Of a DNA stretch of 64,000 bases, positions 16,673 through 25,948 are shown in pieces. This DNA is from an uncultured Myxococcales bacterium (GTDB lineage Bacteria > Myxococcota_A > UBA9042 > DTJE01), in assembly GCA_903857665.1 (NCBI GenBank), contig CAIOFV010000061.1, forward strand, positions 146,557-210,556, read 5' to 3'. Numbering within the stretch: the first letter of the stretch is position 1; each line of letters begins with the position of its first letter. The notes below the pieces were generated by a model. The model saw only the letters and a program-made list of their open reading frames with translations, searched no databases and was not told the origin of the DNA. Made by a program: the position numbers and the translations under genes.

Positions 16673-19204
16673 ATGAATCGACTCATGCGAACGCTGGTCG
16701 CCTTGATGATTGCCACCCCCCTCGTCCCTGCGTCCACGGGATTCGCGGCACCCCGGCCCCTGGAGCCGCCTGGCGCCGGCGAGCTGCGGCAGGCGCTGGA
16801 CAAGTTGGGCACCGTCGGCAGCGTGCTGTACGTCGCCGCCCACCCGGACGACGAGAACACGCGCCTGATGGCCTGGCTGGCCGGCGACCGGAAGGTGCGC
16901 GTCGCCTACGCGTCGCTGACCCGCGGGGACGGAGGCCAGAACCTCGTCGGCCCCGAGCTGGGCCCCCTGCTGGGGGTCGCCCGCACCCAGGAACTGCTGG
17001 CGGCGCGGCGCATCGACGGCGCCGAGCAGTACTTCACGCGCGCCATCGACTTCGGGTACTCGAAGACCGCCGACGAAACGCTGCGCATCTGGGGCAAGGA
17101 CGCGCTGCTGGCCGACATGGTCCGCATCATCCGGACCTTCCGCCCCGACGTGATCGTCGCCCGCTTCGACCTGCAGCCGCCCAACCACGGCCAGCACACG
17201 GCGTCCGCGATCCTGGCCCGCGAGGCGTTCGTCGCGGCCGCGGATCCCGCGCGCTTCCCGGACGGCCCGCCGCCCCACCAGGCCCGGGTGCTGCTGGAAA
17301 ACAAGTCGCCCTGGCGCTTCAAGCCGGGGCAGGACCTGTCGGGCTACCTGTCGGTCGACGTCGGCACGTACAACCCGCTGCTGGGGCGTTCGACCAGCGA
17401 GATCGCCGCCGCCAGCCGCACCATGCACAAGAGCCAGGGCTTCGGCGTCGCGCCGGAACTGGGTCCGTTGAAGGAGTATTTCGAGGTCACCGCCACCGCG
17501 CAGGGCGTGACCCCGCCTGCCGGCGACCCGTTCGCGAACGTCGATACGAACTGGGGAAGGTATCCAGGCACGGCACGACTGCGGGAGCGCCTGGAGGCCG
17601 CCCGGAAGGCCTTCGATGGCGCGCACCCGGCTCGCATGCTGCCCGCGCTGGCCGACGTCCGGGCCGAATTGCTGAAGCTGCACGCCGACAACCCCGCCCG
17701 CGCCCCGAAACTGGCCGAGGTCGAGGCGCTGATGGTCGCAGCCGCCGGCATCGTGCTTGACCCCCGTACGCCCTCCCCCGCGATGATCCCGGGCCTGCCG
17801 GCCGATCTCAAGGCGGCGGTGCTGGTCCGCGGCGCCGACGGGGTCGTCGTCAACGGGGTCACGTGGCCGGACGGCGAACGGTCCGAAATGAAGGGAGCGC
17901 TGGCAAGGGGCGCGCTGACCAGCGTCACCCATACGACCACCATGCCGCTGTCGACCGCCTTTTCGACCCCGTACTGGCTGCGCGAGCCCCCGGTCGCCCC
18001 CGCGTCGGGCGGCCCCGCCGGGCTGTTCACCGTCCCGTCCCCGGACCTGGGGATCCTGCCGGAAGGGCCGCCGGACCTGCCCGTGGTGTTCGACGTGACG
18101 ATCGCCGGCGCCCGCTTCGACGTGGTGCGCCTCCTGCGGAATGCCGCGGTCGATCGCGTCCTGGGCGAGCGCATCCACCCGGTCGAGGTCCTGCCCCCGG
18201 TCACGGTGACGCCTGCCGCAGCGACGCTGATGATTGCCAACGCGGCCCCGGGCGCCCTCCGCGTTCACGTGACGGCCAACGCGGACGGTCCGGCGGGCCT
18301 GGCATCCGTGCAGGCTCCGGCCGGCTATCGCATCACGCCGGAATCGCAGCCCTTCGCGCTGGCCAAGGCCGGCGACACGGCGGACCTGGCGTTCACCGTG
18401 ACCCCGCCCCGGGGCGCCTCGGCCGCGGTGGAACTGACCCTCTTGGCGCGTGTGGGCGACCGCACCGTTTCGCTGCGCAGCGACCCGATCCGCTACCCGC
18501 ACATCCCCGCCGTCACCGTGCTGTCCCCGGCCCGGGTGAAGGCCGTCCCGATCGCGATCCGCACGGGCGGCAAGCGGATCGGCTACATCCCCGGAGCCGG
18601 CGACGAGGTGGCCGAAAGCCTGCGGCAGGTAGGGTACGACGTCACGCTGCTGGACGACGCGGCCCTGGCAACCGGCGACCTCGACGGGTTCGCCGCCATC
18701 GTCGCCGGGATCCGTGCCTACAACGTCAACGAGCGCCTGGGGACCTTCCACGACCGCCTGATGCACTATGTCGAGCACGGCGGGACCTACGTGGTCCAGT
18801 ACGTCACCTCGACCGCCCGGATGCCTTACGTAGGCGGCCCCATCGGGCCGTACCCCTTCGCCATCGACGCCGATCGCGTCACCGACGAGACGGCGGTGAT
18901 GACGCCGGTCGATCCGAAATCGCGCATCCTGGCCGCCCCGAACGCCCTGGCGCCCGCCGACCAGGACGGCTGGGTGCAGGAACGGGGCCTGTACTTCGCG
19001 AAGACCTGGGACCCCCGCTACCAGCCGCTGTTCGCCGCCCACGACCCTGACGAGGAGCCGCTGCAGGGCGGCACGATCGTCGCGCACCATGGCAAGGGCG
19101 CGTTCATCTACACCGGCCTCGCCTTCTTCCGGCAATTGCCCGCGGGGGTCACCGGGGCCTACCGACTGCTGGCCAACCTCCTCGCCACCAAGAGCGCGCG
19201 ATGA
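16673..19204 (+). CDS. Secreted PIG-L/LmbE-family deacetylase with C-terminal amidotransferase-like domain
   Basis: 843 residues with a Sec signal peptide (residues 1-26, ending ASTGFAA). The LmbE/PIG-L zinc domain has the metal motif AAHPDDE (about 61-67), RGDGGQN and later NHGQHTASA. This family removes N-acetyl groups from GlcNAc-type sugars. The ELLAARRIDGAEQYFTRAID stretch marks the long PIG-L subfamily. The middle is a beta-sandwich region with HVTANADGPAGLASVQAPAG (NPCBM/CARDB-like). The C-terminus, GYIPGAGDEVAESLRQVGYD to VAGIRAYN and HGGTYVVQYV, resembles a class I amidotransferase/ThuA fold. The start is chosen by the signal peptide. It overlaps the next gene by ATGA in an operon with an SSS symporter, so its product is probably imported. 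Confidence 0.85.
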   Translation: MNRLMRTLVALMIATPLVPASTGFAAPRPLEPPGAGELRQALDKLGTVGSVLYVAAHPDDENTRLMAWLAGDRKVRVAYASLTRGDGGQNLVGPELGPLLGVARTQELLAARRIDGAEQYFTRAIDFGYSKTADETLRIWGKDALLADMVRIIRTFRPDVIVARFDLQPPNHGQHTASAILAREAFVAAADPARFPDGPPPHQARVLLENKSPWRFKPGQDLSGYLSVDVGTYNPLLGRSTSEIAAASRTMHKSQGFGVAPELGPLKEYFEVTATAQGVTPPAGDPFANVDTNWGRYPGTARLRERLEAARKAFDGAHPARMLPALADVRAELLKLHADNPARAPKLAEVEALMVAAAGIVLDPRTPSPAMIPGLPADLKAAVLVRGADGVVVNGVTWPDGERSEMKGALARGALTSVTHTTTMPLSTAFSTPYWLREPPVAPASGGPAGLFTVPSPDLGILPEGPPDLPVVFDVTIAGARFDVVRLLRNAAVDRVLGERIHPVEVLPPVTVTPAAATLMIANAAPGALRVHVTANADGPAGLASVQAPAGYRITPESQPFALAKAGDTADLAFTVTPPRGASAAVELTLLARVGDRTVSLRSDPIRYPHIPAVTVLSPARVKAVPIAIRTGGKRIGYIPGAGDEVAESLRQVGYDVTLLDDAALATGDLDGFAAIVAGIRAYNVNERLGTFHDRLMHYVEHGGTYVVQYVTSTARMPYVGGPIGPYPFAIDADRVTDETAVMTPVDPKSRILAAPNALAPADQDGWVQERGLYFAKTWDPRYQPLFAAHDPDEEPLQGGTIVAHHGKGAFIYTGLAFFRQLPAGVTGAYRLLANLLATKSAR

Positions 19205-19413
19205 GTGACGACGACGCGCCCGTGTGGACGCCGGGGGACCCACTGCTTCCGGTGGACAGCGCGCCTCCGGGTGACCCACCGCCACCGATCGACGCTCCGC
19301 CGCCCTTCCTGGGCCGCTGGCGCAACGTGTACCTGGCCCTGGCGCTGACCGAGGCGACCATCATCGCGCTGCTGGCCCTGCTGACGATCCTGGCGTCGGG
19401 GTGTGCCCCATGA
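19201..19413 (+). CDS. Small single-span membrane protein between deacetylase and symporter
   Basis: 70 residues. A Pro/Asp-rich N-terminal half (DPLLPVDSAPPGDPPPPID) is followed by one membrane helix (NVYLALALTEATIIALLALL) and a short Cys-containing tail. It overlaps both neighbours by ATGA, so the three genes should be translated in stoichiometric coupling. This implies a subunit or assembly factor for the symporter rather than an independent function. I know no named family for it. The coding call is strong because both ends are locked to neighbours. Confidence 0.7.
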   Translation: MSDDDAPVWTPGDPLLPVDSAPPGDPPPPIDAPPPFLGRWRNVYLALALTEATIIALLALLTILASGCAP

Positions 19414-21128
19414 CGGCGCTCGACTGGATCGTGCTGTGCGCGACCACGGCCGTCATCGTCGGCTGGGGGATCGCGCGGTACCGCGGCGCCCGCACCATGG
19501 ACGGCTACCTCCGCAGCGGCAATTCGCTTCGCTGGCCGACCATCGGCCTGTCCGTGATGGCCACCCAGGCCAGCGCCATCACCTTCCTGTCGGTGCCCGG
19601 GCAGGCCTACGAAGACGGCATGCGGTTCATCCAGTTCTACTTCGGCCTGCCGCTGGCGATGATCGTGGTGTCCGCGGTGTTCGTGCCCATCTACTACCGC
19701 CTGAAGGTCTACACGGCCTACGAGTACCTCGAAAGCCGCTTCGACCTGAAGGTGCGCCTGCTGGGGGCCGGCCTGTTCCTGGTGTCCCGCGGGCTGGCAG
19801 CCGGCATCACCATCTACGCGCCGGCCATCCTGCTGTCGGCGATCCTCGGCTGGCCGCTGCACCTGACCATCGTCGGCATCGGCGTCGTCGTGCTGCTGTA
19901 CACGGTCGTCGGGGGCTCGGAGGCCGTTTCGCAGACCCAGCGGCAGCAGATGGTCGTGATCCTCGCCGGCATGGTCGCGACCGGCTTCGTCGCGTTCGGA
20001 AAACTTCCAGCAGGCGTCGGGCTGGGCGACGCGGTATCGCTGGCCGGCGCGCTGGGCCGCGTCAACGCGGTCGATGCCTCCTTCACCTTCCACGACCGCT
20101 ACAACCTGTGGTCCGGCCTGACGGGCGGCTTCTTCCTGGCGCTGGCCTACTTCGGCACGGACCAGTCGCAGGTCGGGCGCTACCTGGGCGGGAAGTCGGT
20201 CACCGAAAGCCGCCTGGGGCTGCTGTTCAACGGCGTGTTCAAGATCCCCATGCAGGCCGCGATCCTGTTCATCGGCGTGCTGGTGTTCGTGTTCCACGTG
20301 TTCGTGGCGCCGCCGGTGTTCTGGAACGGCCCGGCGCTGGCCGCGGCGCGTGCCTCGGCCGACGGTCCCGCGATCGCCGTGCTGGAGGACCGCTGGGCGG
20401 GGGACGTGGAGGCGCGCCGGCAGGCGGCGACCGCGTTCATGGACGCCGAGCACACGGGCGATACGAGCGCCCAGAACGCGGCACGAGCGGAACTGACCGC
20501 CGCCCAGGGGCGCATGGACGAAACGCGGACGCTGGCCAAGGCGGCCATCCATGCGGCCGTTCCAACCGCCGAAACCAAGGACGCCGACTACATCTTCCTG
20601 TCGTTCGCGCTGGCGAACCTGCCCAAGGGACTACTGGGCCTGCTGGTCGCCGTGATCCTCGCCGCGGCGATGTCGGCCGTTTCCGCCGAACTGACCGCGC
20701 TGGCCTCGACCGCCACGATGGACTACTACCGCCGCCTGGTCCGACCCGACGCGGACAAGCGGCACACCGTCCGCGTGTCCCGGCTGTTCACGCTGGGCTG
20801 GGGCCTGCTGGCGCTGGCCTTCGCGTCGTTCGCGTCGCTGGTGGACAACCTCATCCAGGCCGTCAACATCCTGGGTTCGCTGTTCTACGGCACCGTGCTG
20901 GGCATCTTCATGGTCGCCTTCTTCGTCAAACGCGTCGGCGCCACGGCGGTCTTCTGGGCGGCCCTCGTCACCGAAGCCAGCGTGTTCGCCTGCTTCCTGT
21001 TCACCGACATCGGCTACCTCTGGTTCAACGTGATCGGCTGCTTCGGCGTGGTCGGCCTGGCGAGCCTGCTGCAGGCGGCCGGGGGCTCGCGACGCAGGCT
21101 GAACCCCGGTTCGGGCGCGGCCGGTTAG
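19410..21128 (+). CDS. Sodium:solute symporter (SSS family)
   Basis: Sodium-coupled transporter of 572 residues, in the inner membrane. The ATG at 19410 overlaps the previous stop (ATGA). About 13 helices are visible. N-terminal SSS features include GARTMDGYLRSGNSLRWPTI, SVMATQASAITFLSVPGQAY and YRLKVYTAYEYLESRFD. FGTDQSQVGRYLGGKS matches the SSS signature region. A long charged helical insertion (about residues 305-390, rich in Ala, Arg and Asp) separates the middle and late helices, a feature of the subfamily found with long PIG-L deacetylases. The context suggests uptake of the deacetylated amino sugar or glycoconjugate; the substrate is inference. Confidence 0.88.
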   Translation: MTALDWIVLCATTAVIVGWGIARYRGARTMDGYLRSGNSLRWPTIGLSVMATQASAITFLSVPGQAYEDGMRFIQFYFGLPLAMIVVSAVFVPIYYRLKVYTAYEYLESRFDLKVRLLGAGLFLVSRGLAAGITIYAPAILLSAILGWPLHLTIVGIGVVVLLYTVVGGSEAVSQTQRQQMVVILAGMVATGFVAFGKLPAGVGLGDAVSLAGALGRVNAVDASFTFHDRYNLWSGLTGGFFLALAYFGTDQSQVGRYLGGKSVTESRLGLLFNGVFKIPMQAAILFIGVLVFVFHVFVAPPVFWNGPALAAARASADGPAIAVLEDRWAGDVEARRQAATAFMDAEHTGDTSAQNAARAELTAAQGRMDETRTLAKAAIHAAVPTAETKDADYIFLSFALANLPKGLLGLLVAVILAAAMSAVSAELTALASTATMDYYRRLVRPDADKRHTVRVSRLFTLGWGLLALAFASFASLVDNLIQAVNILGSLFYGTVLGIFMVAFFVKRVGATAVFWAALVTEASVFACFLFTDIGYLWFNVIGCFGVVGLASLLQAAGGSRRRLNPGSGAAG

Positions 21129-21226
21129 CCCCGGGCAGGCACGTACCTGGCCCACGCCGTTGGCGCGACATTGCCAAGGCCCGTGGGATCATCAACAATC
21201 ACGATGTCCAGCTCGAGTTCTGGCTG

Positions 21227-21535
21227 ATGGATTCGAACGCCACCACCGCCCCGACACCGAAACAGATGGTGGCGGCGGTACGCTCGGTCCTGCCGTCCAC
21301 CGAGTTCCGGATCGTCCTGTTCGGGTCAAGAGCCCGCGGCACGGCGCGACCCGATTCGGACTGGGACCTGGGAATCCAAGGCCCACGCCCGGTGACTGGG
21401 GAGGAGCGCCAGCGAATCCGCGACGCGTTGGAGGATTTGCCCACCTTGCACACCTTCGACGTCGTGGACCTGACGACAGCCCGTCCGGCCTTACGGGACA
21501 GCGCGCAGGCCTGTTGCTCGAGGTTGGCAGGATGA
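21227..21535 (+). CDS. mntA: Minimal nucleotidyltransferase antitoxin (MNT, MntA-like)
   Basis: 102 residues from ATG 21227. It carries the minimal nucleotidyltransferase signature G-S-x10-D-x-D in GSRARGTARPDSDWDLGI, plus a later FDVVDL strand that supplies the third carboxylate. In type VII toxin-antitoxin modules MntA adenylylates its HEPN partner HepT and so neutralises its RNase activity. It overlaps the HEPN gene by ATGA, the usual arrangement. About 100 bases separate it from the SSS symporter, with no promoter I can defend. The family is firm; the toxin-antitoxin role is inferred from the pair. Confidence 0.85.
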   Translation: MDSNATTAPTPKQMVAAVRSVLPSTEFRIVLFGSRARGTARPDSDWDLGIQGPRPVTGEERQRIRDALEDLPTLHTFDVVDLTTARPALRDSAQACCSRLAG

Positions 21536-21930
21536 ACGAATCGCTTCCGGGCATCCGGCTGCAGGATCTCCGTTCCGCCCTCGCCCGCCTGGACGATGCG
21601 CTGGCGCAGCCCCTGGATGAGTACGTCAGGGACGCCGCGATCCAGCGGTTCGAGTTCTGTTTCGAACTGGCATGGAAGTGCGTCCAGGCCCTTGCGCGCC
21701 TGGAGGGATTGGACGTGGCATCCCCCCGAGCCGCCTTCCGCACGGCCCTGAAGATGGGCCTGATCCAGGACGACCCGGCCTGGTTGTCCATGATAGACGA
21801 TCGGAACCTGTCCAGTCACACGTACGACCTCGACCTGGCAGAATCCCTTTACGACCGCCTGCCGCAGCATGCCTCTGCGCTGAACGGCCTGCTCCAGAAC
21901 CTGGCGAGCCGGCTGGGTGCGGAGGACTGA
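21532..21930 (+). CDS. hepT: HEPN toxin (HI0074/HepT-like)
   Basis: 132 residues, all-helical HEPN fold of the HI0074 nucleotidyltransferase-partner family. It shows the typical IQRFEFCFELAWKCVQAL helix and the HEPN ribonuclease motif R-x4-H in DDRNLSSHTYD, the region AMPylated by MntA in characterised pairs. It starts inside the stop codon of mntA (ATGA overlap), so antitoxin and toxin are coupled. The predicted activity is RNA cleavage. The motif looks intact, so the toxin is probably functional. Confidence 0.87.
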   Translation: MNESLPGIRLQDLRSALARLDDALAQPLDEYVRDAAIQRFEFCFELAWKCVQALARLEGLDVASPRAAFRTALKMGLIQDDPAWLSMIDDRNLSSHTYDLDLAESLYDRLPQHASALNGLLQNLASRLGAED

Positions 21931-22086
21931 CCGGCCGAAGTGCAGGCGTGGCAGGACCACCCCTCGGTCACCCAATCCACGACCGCACGCACCCGCCTCC
22001 GCCCGCCTGGGGTTGCGGGTCCTTCGTTTGCCCGCGTGCTCCGGCTTTGGTACGTTGGGGGGGCTTACTCTCTCGTGGAGAACACC

Positions 22087-22935
22087 ATGCTTCGACGCAC
22101 ACTGGCTTTCGTGATCGCCCTCGCCGCCTACGGCGTGGGCCTGTCCGCTTTCGCGCAGACCAACCCCCTGCCCCTCCCGGCGCCCAGCCCGCACGCATCC
22201 GTGACGCAGACGGTCGGCGTCACCGACATCACGGTCGACTACTCGTCCCCGGGCGTGAAGGGTCGCACCATCTTCGGCGGGCTGCTGCCCTGGGGAAAGC
22301 TGTGGCGAGCCGGCGCCAACGCCGCCACAAAACTGACCGTGACCCGCGACGTGACGATCGCCGGGACCGTCGTGAAGGCCGGGTCGTACTCGATCTTCGC
22401 GATCCCGAACGAGGCGTCCTGGACGCTGATCGTCAACACCAACGCCACCGCGTCGGAGGGCGCCTACGACCCGAAGCTGGACGTCCTGCGCACCGAGGTG
22501 AAGCCCACCGCCGTTCCGCCGCGCGAGCGACTGGCCTACCTGTTCGCCGATGCCGCCGACGACGGCGTGCGCCTGGACCTGGAATGGGACAAGACCCGGG
22601 TGTCGCTGCCCATCGCGGTCGCCACGACGGCGCTGGCGAAGTCGGACATCGAAGGCTACGTCGGCGCGGCCTGGCGCCCGCTGGCCAACGCGGCCCGCTA
22701 CACCGCCGAAACGCTGAAGGACCCGGCACGCGCGATGCAGTTGATCGACGCGTCCATCGGCGTGCAGGAGACCTGGTACAACGTCTGGATCAAGGCCGGC
22801 TTGCTGGCCGACAGGAAGGACCACAAGGCGGCCTACGCGCTGGCGCAGAAGGCCCACGAACTGGGCCTGAAGGACAAGATGTTCTTCTACAAGGACCAGG
22901 TCGAAAAGGCGCTGAAGGAGTGGCCGAAGAAGTAG
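22087..22935 (+). CDS. DUF2911 domain secreted protein
   Basis: 282 residues. The ATG at 22087 follows GGAGA and opens a Sec signal peptide (AYGVGLSAFAQ end). The DUF2911 core shows SVTQTVGVTDITVDYSSPGV, KGRTIFGGLLPWGKLWRAGA and the TVVKAGSYSIFAIPNEASWT block, a small beta-rich domain of unknown function common in Bacteroidota and Myxococcota. The C-terminal 90 residues are TPR-like helices. It is convergent with bshA, whose stop lies 22 bases away. Nothing indicates its substrate. Confidence 0.88.
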   Translation: MLRRTLAFVIALAAYGVGLSAFAQTNPLPLPAPSPHASVTQTVGVTDITVDYSSPGVKGRTIFGGLLPWGKLWRAGANAATKLTVTRDVTIAGTVVKAGSYSIFAIPNEASWTLIVNTNATASEGAYDPKLDVLRTEVKPTAVPPRERLAYLFADAADDGVRLDLEWDKTRVSLPIAVATTALAKSDIEGYVGAAWRPLANAARYTAETLKDPARAMQLIDASIGVQETWYNVWIKAGLLADRKDHKAAYALAQKAHELGLKDKMFFYKDQVEKALKEWPKK

Positions 22936-22957
22936 CGGCCGCGATCAAGGTTCCTCG

Positions 22958-24148
22958 TCAGGTCGCGCGTCCGTCCCGCATCATCAGCACCCGCCGGTAG
23001 CACGCCTCGTACGCATCCAGCAGCGGCCCGTCCTGGAAGTGCCCGACCGCCCGTGCCCTCGCCTGCCGCCCGGCCTGGTCCCGGCGCCCGGGCGTTTCCA
23101 GCAACGACCGCACCGCGCACGCCATGCCGTCCACGTCCCCGCAGGGCAGCAGGTGGCCGCTGCCGCCGTCATCGACCATTTCGGGCAGCCCGCCCACGTC
23201 GGAGGCCACCACCGGCACGCCGCAGGCCATCGCCTCCAGCGCGGCCACGCCGAAGCTTTCCGTTTCGCTGGGCAGCAGGAACACGTCGCAGTCCTGCAGC
23301 AGGGGCACCAGATCGTCCTGGCCCCCCAGGAAGCGCACGCGGGGTTCCAGGCCTTGCGCCCGCACGCGCTCCTCGACACCCGCGCGGTCCGGCCCGTCCC
23401 CGATCATCAGCAGCCGGCAGGGCAGCGCCGCGTTGACGCGCTCGTACACCGCCAGCACGTCCTGGACCCGCTTCACCGGGCGGAAGTTCGACACGTGCAC
23501 CAGCGTCGGCGCGCCCGCGACCGCCTCGTCCACCGGGCCGCCGAACCGCTGGAACAGGTTCCGGATGCGCCCGGACCGGCGTTCCGCGGGCGGCACGAAC
23601 CGGTCGCAGTCCACGAAGTTCGGGATCACCTCGATGTCCAGCGCCGGCAGGTCCAGCACCGCGCGGGTGGCGTCGGCCAGGAAGCGCGACGGCACCGTCA
23701 CCGCGTCGGACCGTTCCACCGACAGGCGCGTGACCGGCGTGTAGGTGGGGTCGGCGCCGATGATTGTGATGTCCGTGCCGTGCAGCGTCGTCACGACACC
23801 CGGGCTTCGCGGGCCCAGCACCGCCGCCGCCAGGAAGGCGCTGGTCGCGTGGGGCGCCGCGTAATGGACGTGCAGGATGTCCAGGCTCTCGGCCGTCGCC
23901 ACCTGGACCATCTTCGAGGCCAGGGCCTCCGTATAGAGCGGGTAATGGAACACGGGGTAGTCGCGCACCTCGACCCGGTGGAACGCGGCCCCCGGCATCG
24001 GCGTGAAGCGGCGCGGCGGATCGGTGCCGATGAAGTGCACCTGGTGCCCGCGGCGGGCCATGCCCATGCCGATCTCGGCGGCGATCACACCGCTGCCCCC
24101 GTAGGTCGAGTAGCAGACGATGGCGATCCGAAGGGGCTGGTCCGTCAC
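22958..24148 (-). CDS. bshA: N-acetyl-alpha-D-glucosaminyl L-malate synthase BshA
   Basis: GT4 glycosyltransferase, 396 residues, first step of bacillithiol synthesis (UDP-GlcNAc plus L-malate). Recognised by IVCYSTYGGSGVIAAEIGMG at the N-terminus, YPVFHYPLYTEALASKM, the LHVHYAAPHATSA segment, TTLHGTDITIIGADPTY and VIPNFVDCDRF. The C-terminal GT-B domain has HVSNFRPVKRVQDV and the EX7E-type LPSETESFGVAALEAMACG. The GTG start shares its last bases with the bshC stop (GTGA), so the two are coupled. The deacetylase BshB is not adjacent, and the PIG-L protein at 16673 is secreted and unlikely to fill that role. Confidence 0.95.
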   Translation of the reverse strand: MTDQPLRIAIVCYSTYGGSGVIAAEIGMGMARRGHQVHFIGTDPPRRFTPMPGAAFHRVEVRDYPVFHYPLYTEALASKMVQVATAESLDILHVHYAAPHATSAFLAAAVLGPRSPGVVTTLHGTDITIIGADPTYTPVTRLSVERSDAVTVPSRFLADATRAVLDLPALDIEVIPNFVDCDRFVPPAERRSGRIRNLFQRFGGPVDEAVAGAPTLVHVSNFRPVKRVQDVLAVYERVNAALPCRLLMIGDGPDRAGVEERVRAQGLEPRVRFLGGQDDLVPLLQDCDVFLLPSETESFGVAALEAMACGVPVVASDVGGLPEMVDDGGSGHLLPCGDVDGMACAVRSLLETPGRRDQAGRQARARAVGHFQDGPLLDAYEACYRRVLMMRDGRAT

Positions 24149-25770
24149 GGCAGGTCCACCTCGACGACATCCGGATGATACGGGATGACGGCATCGACGA
24201 GCGCGGCCACCAGCGCCTGAGGGCCGTGCTGTGCGGCGAACGCGGGAAAACCGTAGACGCGCTCCTGGGGGGTGTCCTGGGGCCAGCACAGGTTTCGCAG
24301 GCGGTCCAGGCGTCCCACGCGGACGGTGTCGGCCTCGGCGGCGACATGGAGGACTCGCTGGGCCAGCCGGGCCAGTTGCTGCTCGATGGACTCTTCTGCC
24401 TTGCGGGCGATGCGATCGAATCCCGGGTCGGCGGCCGCGGCCTGGCGGAGGTCGGCCAGCGCGATTGCGAGGGCGTCGCGGACGGGCGCCAGCGTCGCGT
24501 CGGGGTCGGCAGAAGCGTCCCCGTCGCGGGCGGCCAGTCGGGACAGGAGGGCTTCCCGCGGCGCACCGGCGTCCAGAGGCGCGATGCCCAGTTGCTCGGA
24601 CAGGCGGCGGGCGGGCGGCCCGACGATCAGGAAGCGGGCGCGCGGGATCACCAGCGGCATCGGCCGTTGGAAGATTTCGTACAGCGGCGGTAGTTGCGCG
24701 AAGTAGGCCAGTTCGCCAGGGCCACCATGATACGCGGCCGTCGGTAGCAGCATGTCCTGCAGGATGGGCCGCAGCAGCGCCGTGGTCGAGAACGAGCGCG
24801 GCGAGGTCGCGAGCGCGGTTTGCAAGGTTTGCGCGTCGATGTGGCCGTCGGTGCCAGACAGCGTCCAGCCATCGCCGTCGGCGTCGGGGACCAGGCGATA
24901 CCGCGGTCCGTCGGGTCCTGCGGGATGGAAGCACGACAGCGCCGCCCCGTCGCGAATGGGAACCTGCACCTTGAACCCCGCCGCTTCCAGGGCAGCGGAG
25001 CGGGCCGTGAGCGCCGCAGCGATGTCGTGGACATGTGCGAGGGCGTGGGCGTGGATCGGCGCGGACAGCGCGGCCAATTGAGGATCGCGCGGGTCCACCA
25101 GCACCAGCCCCGCATCCGCGAACAGTTCGGCCATCACCCCGGCAAAGGCGTCCCCGAAGGTCGCCTCCGGACGGTAGTGGCGTCGCAGCAGGTCGAGGGT
25201 CGCGTCGGCGTGGCGTTGTCCGCCCAGCGCACCGGCGAGTTCGTCCAGCACCGCGTCCATCCCGGCACCAAGGGGCCGCCCCGACAGCGACACGCGCGCC
25301 TTGTCAGGGCCCAGTCCATCGGCAATCTGTATCCGCCGCACCGCACCGGTCTCCGAATCCGGCAGCGCGACGGTCCGAACCTCCTCGAAATCGGCATCCT
25401 CGGTCTGCAGCCAGAACACAGCCACGGCGGGATGCCCGGTCTGGGCCTCCAGCGCCCGCGCGGTCGCAACAGCAGCAGCCGCCTTGTGCAGCGTGTAGAG
25501 CGGCCCGAGGCACAACCCCACCTGCTGCCCGGTGACAACGGCGATGGCTCCCGGTTCGGCCAGCCGAGCCAATGCGTTGGCCCGCGCCGGACTCTGAGGC
25601 CTCCGCGCCTCCTGAGCGACGATCGCCGCATGCACCGCGGGATCGATGGGCCTCCGTGCCGCCTCATCGACCGCCTGCCGCCGCTGCTCCGGATCCCGGA
25701 ACGCCAGCGGCAACATCGCAGTCGCGCGCGTCTCGTCACGCAGCCAGGCAGGGGTGAAGGCGTCCGACAA
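24145..25770 (-). CDS. bshC: Bacillithiol biosynthesis cysteine-adding enzyme BshC
   Basis: 541 residues, last step of bacillithiol synthesis (adds Cys to GlcN-malate). Signatures: AVVTGQQVGLCLGPLYTLHK in the nucleotide-fold region, VFWLQTEDADFEEV, and a C-terminal coiled coil ending in ARKAEESIEQQLARLAQRVL. The start is TTG at 25770 with a strong GGAGG ribosome site seven bases upstream; no better ATG exists. It is first in the bshC-bshA operon. The length matches known BshC proteins. It indicates that this organism makes bacillithiol, provided a BshB is encoded elsewhere. Confidence 0.94.
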   Translation of the reverse strand: MSDAFTPAWLRDETRATAMLPLAFRDPEQRRQAVDEAARRPIDPAVHAAIVAQEARRPQSPARANALARLAEPGAIAVVTGQQVGLCLGPLYTLHKAAAAVATARALEAQTGHPAVAVFWLQTEDADFEEVRTVALPDSETGAVRRIQIADGLGPDKARVSLSGRPLGAGMDAVLDELAGALGGQRHADATLDLLRRHYRPEATFGDAFAGVMAELFADAGLVLVDPRDPQLAALSAPIHAHALAHVHDIAAALTARSAALEAAGFKVQVPIRDGAALSCFHPAGPDGPRYRLVPDADGDGWTLSGTDGHIDAQTLQTALATSPRSFSTTALLRPILQDMLLPTAAYHGGPGELAYFAQLPPLYEIFQRPMPLVIPRARFLIVGPPARRLSEQLGIAPLDAGAPREALLSRLAARDGDASADPDATLAPVRDALAIALADLRQAAAADPGFDRIARKAEESIEQQLARLAQRVLHVAAEADTVRVGRLDRLRNLCWPQDTPQERVYGFPAFAAQHGPQALVAALVDAVIPYHPDVVEVDLP

Positions 25771-25948
25771 GGGGGGTCCTCCAGTTCAGGACGTTTATAC
25801 CATGGGGATCAGGAGGGGGCGGCGCCATGGGGCGCGCGCACAGCCGTAGATCGCGGAACGGGGCGGGTTCGTTCGGTCACCCCCCGTATTGACAGGCTGC
25901 TCCAGACCCTGGATGCTGCGATCCATCACTGCGACCGGAGCGAAACCC

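Noticed and set aside
16673..19204. BshB (bacillithiol deacetylase) for the PIG-L gene
   Set aside because: It has a Sec signal peptide and is about 843 residues with extra domains, while BshB is a ~230-residue cytosolic enzyme.
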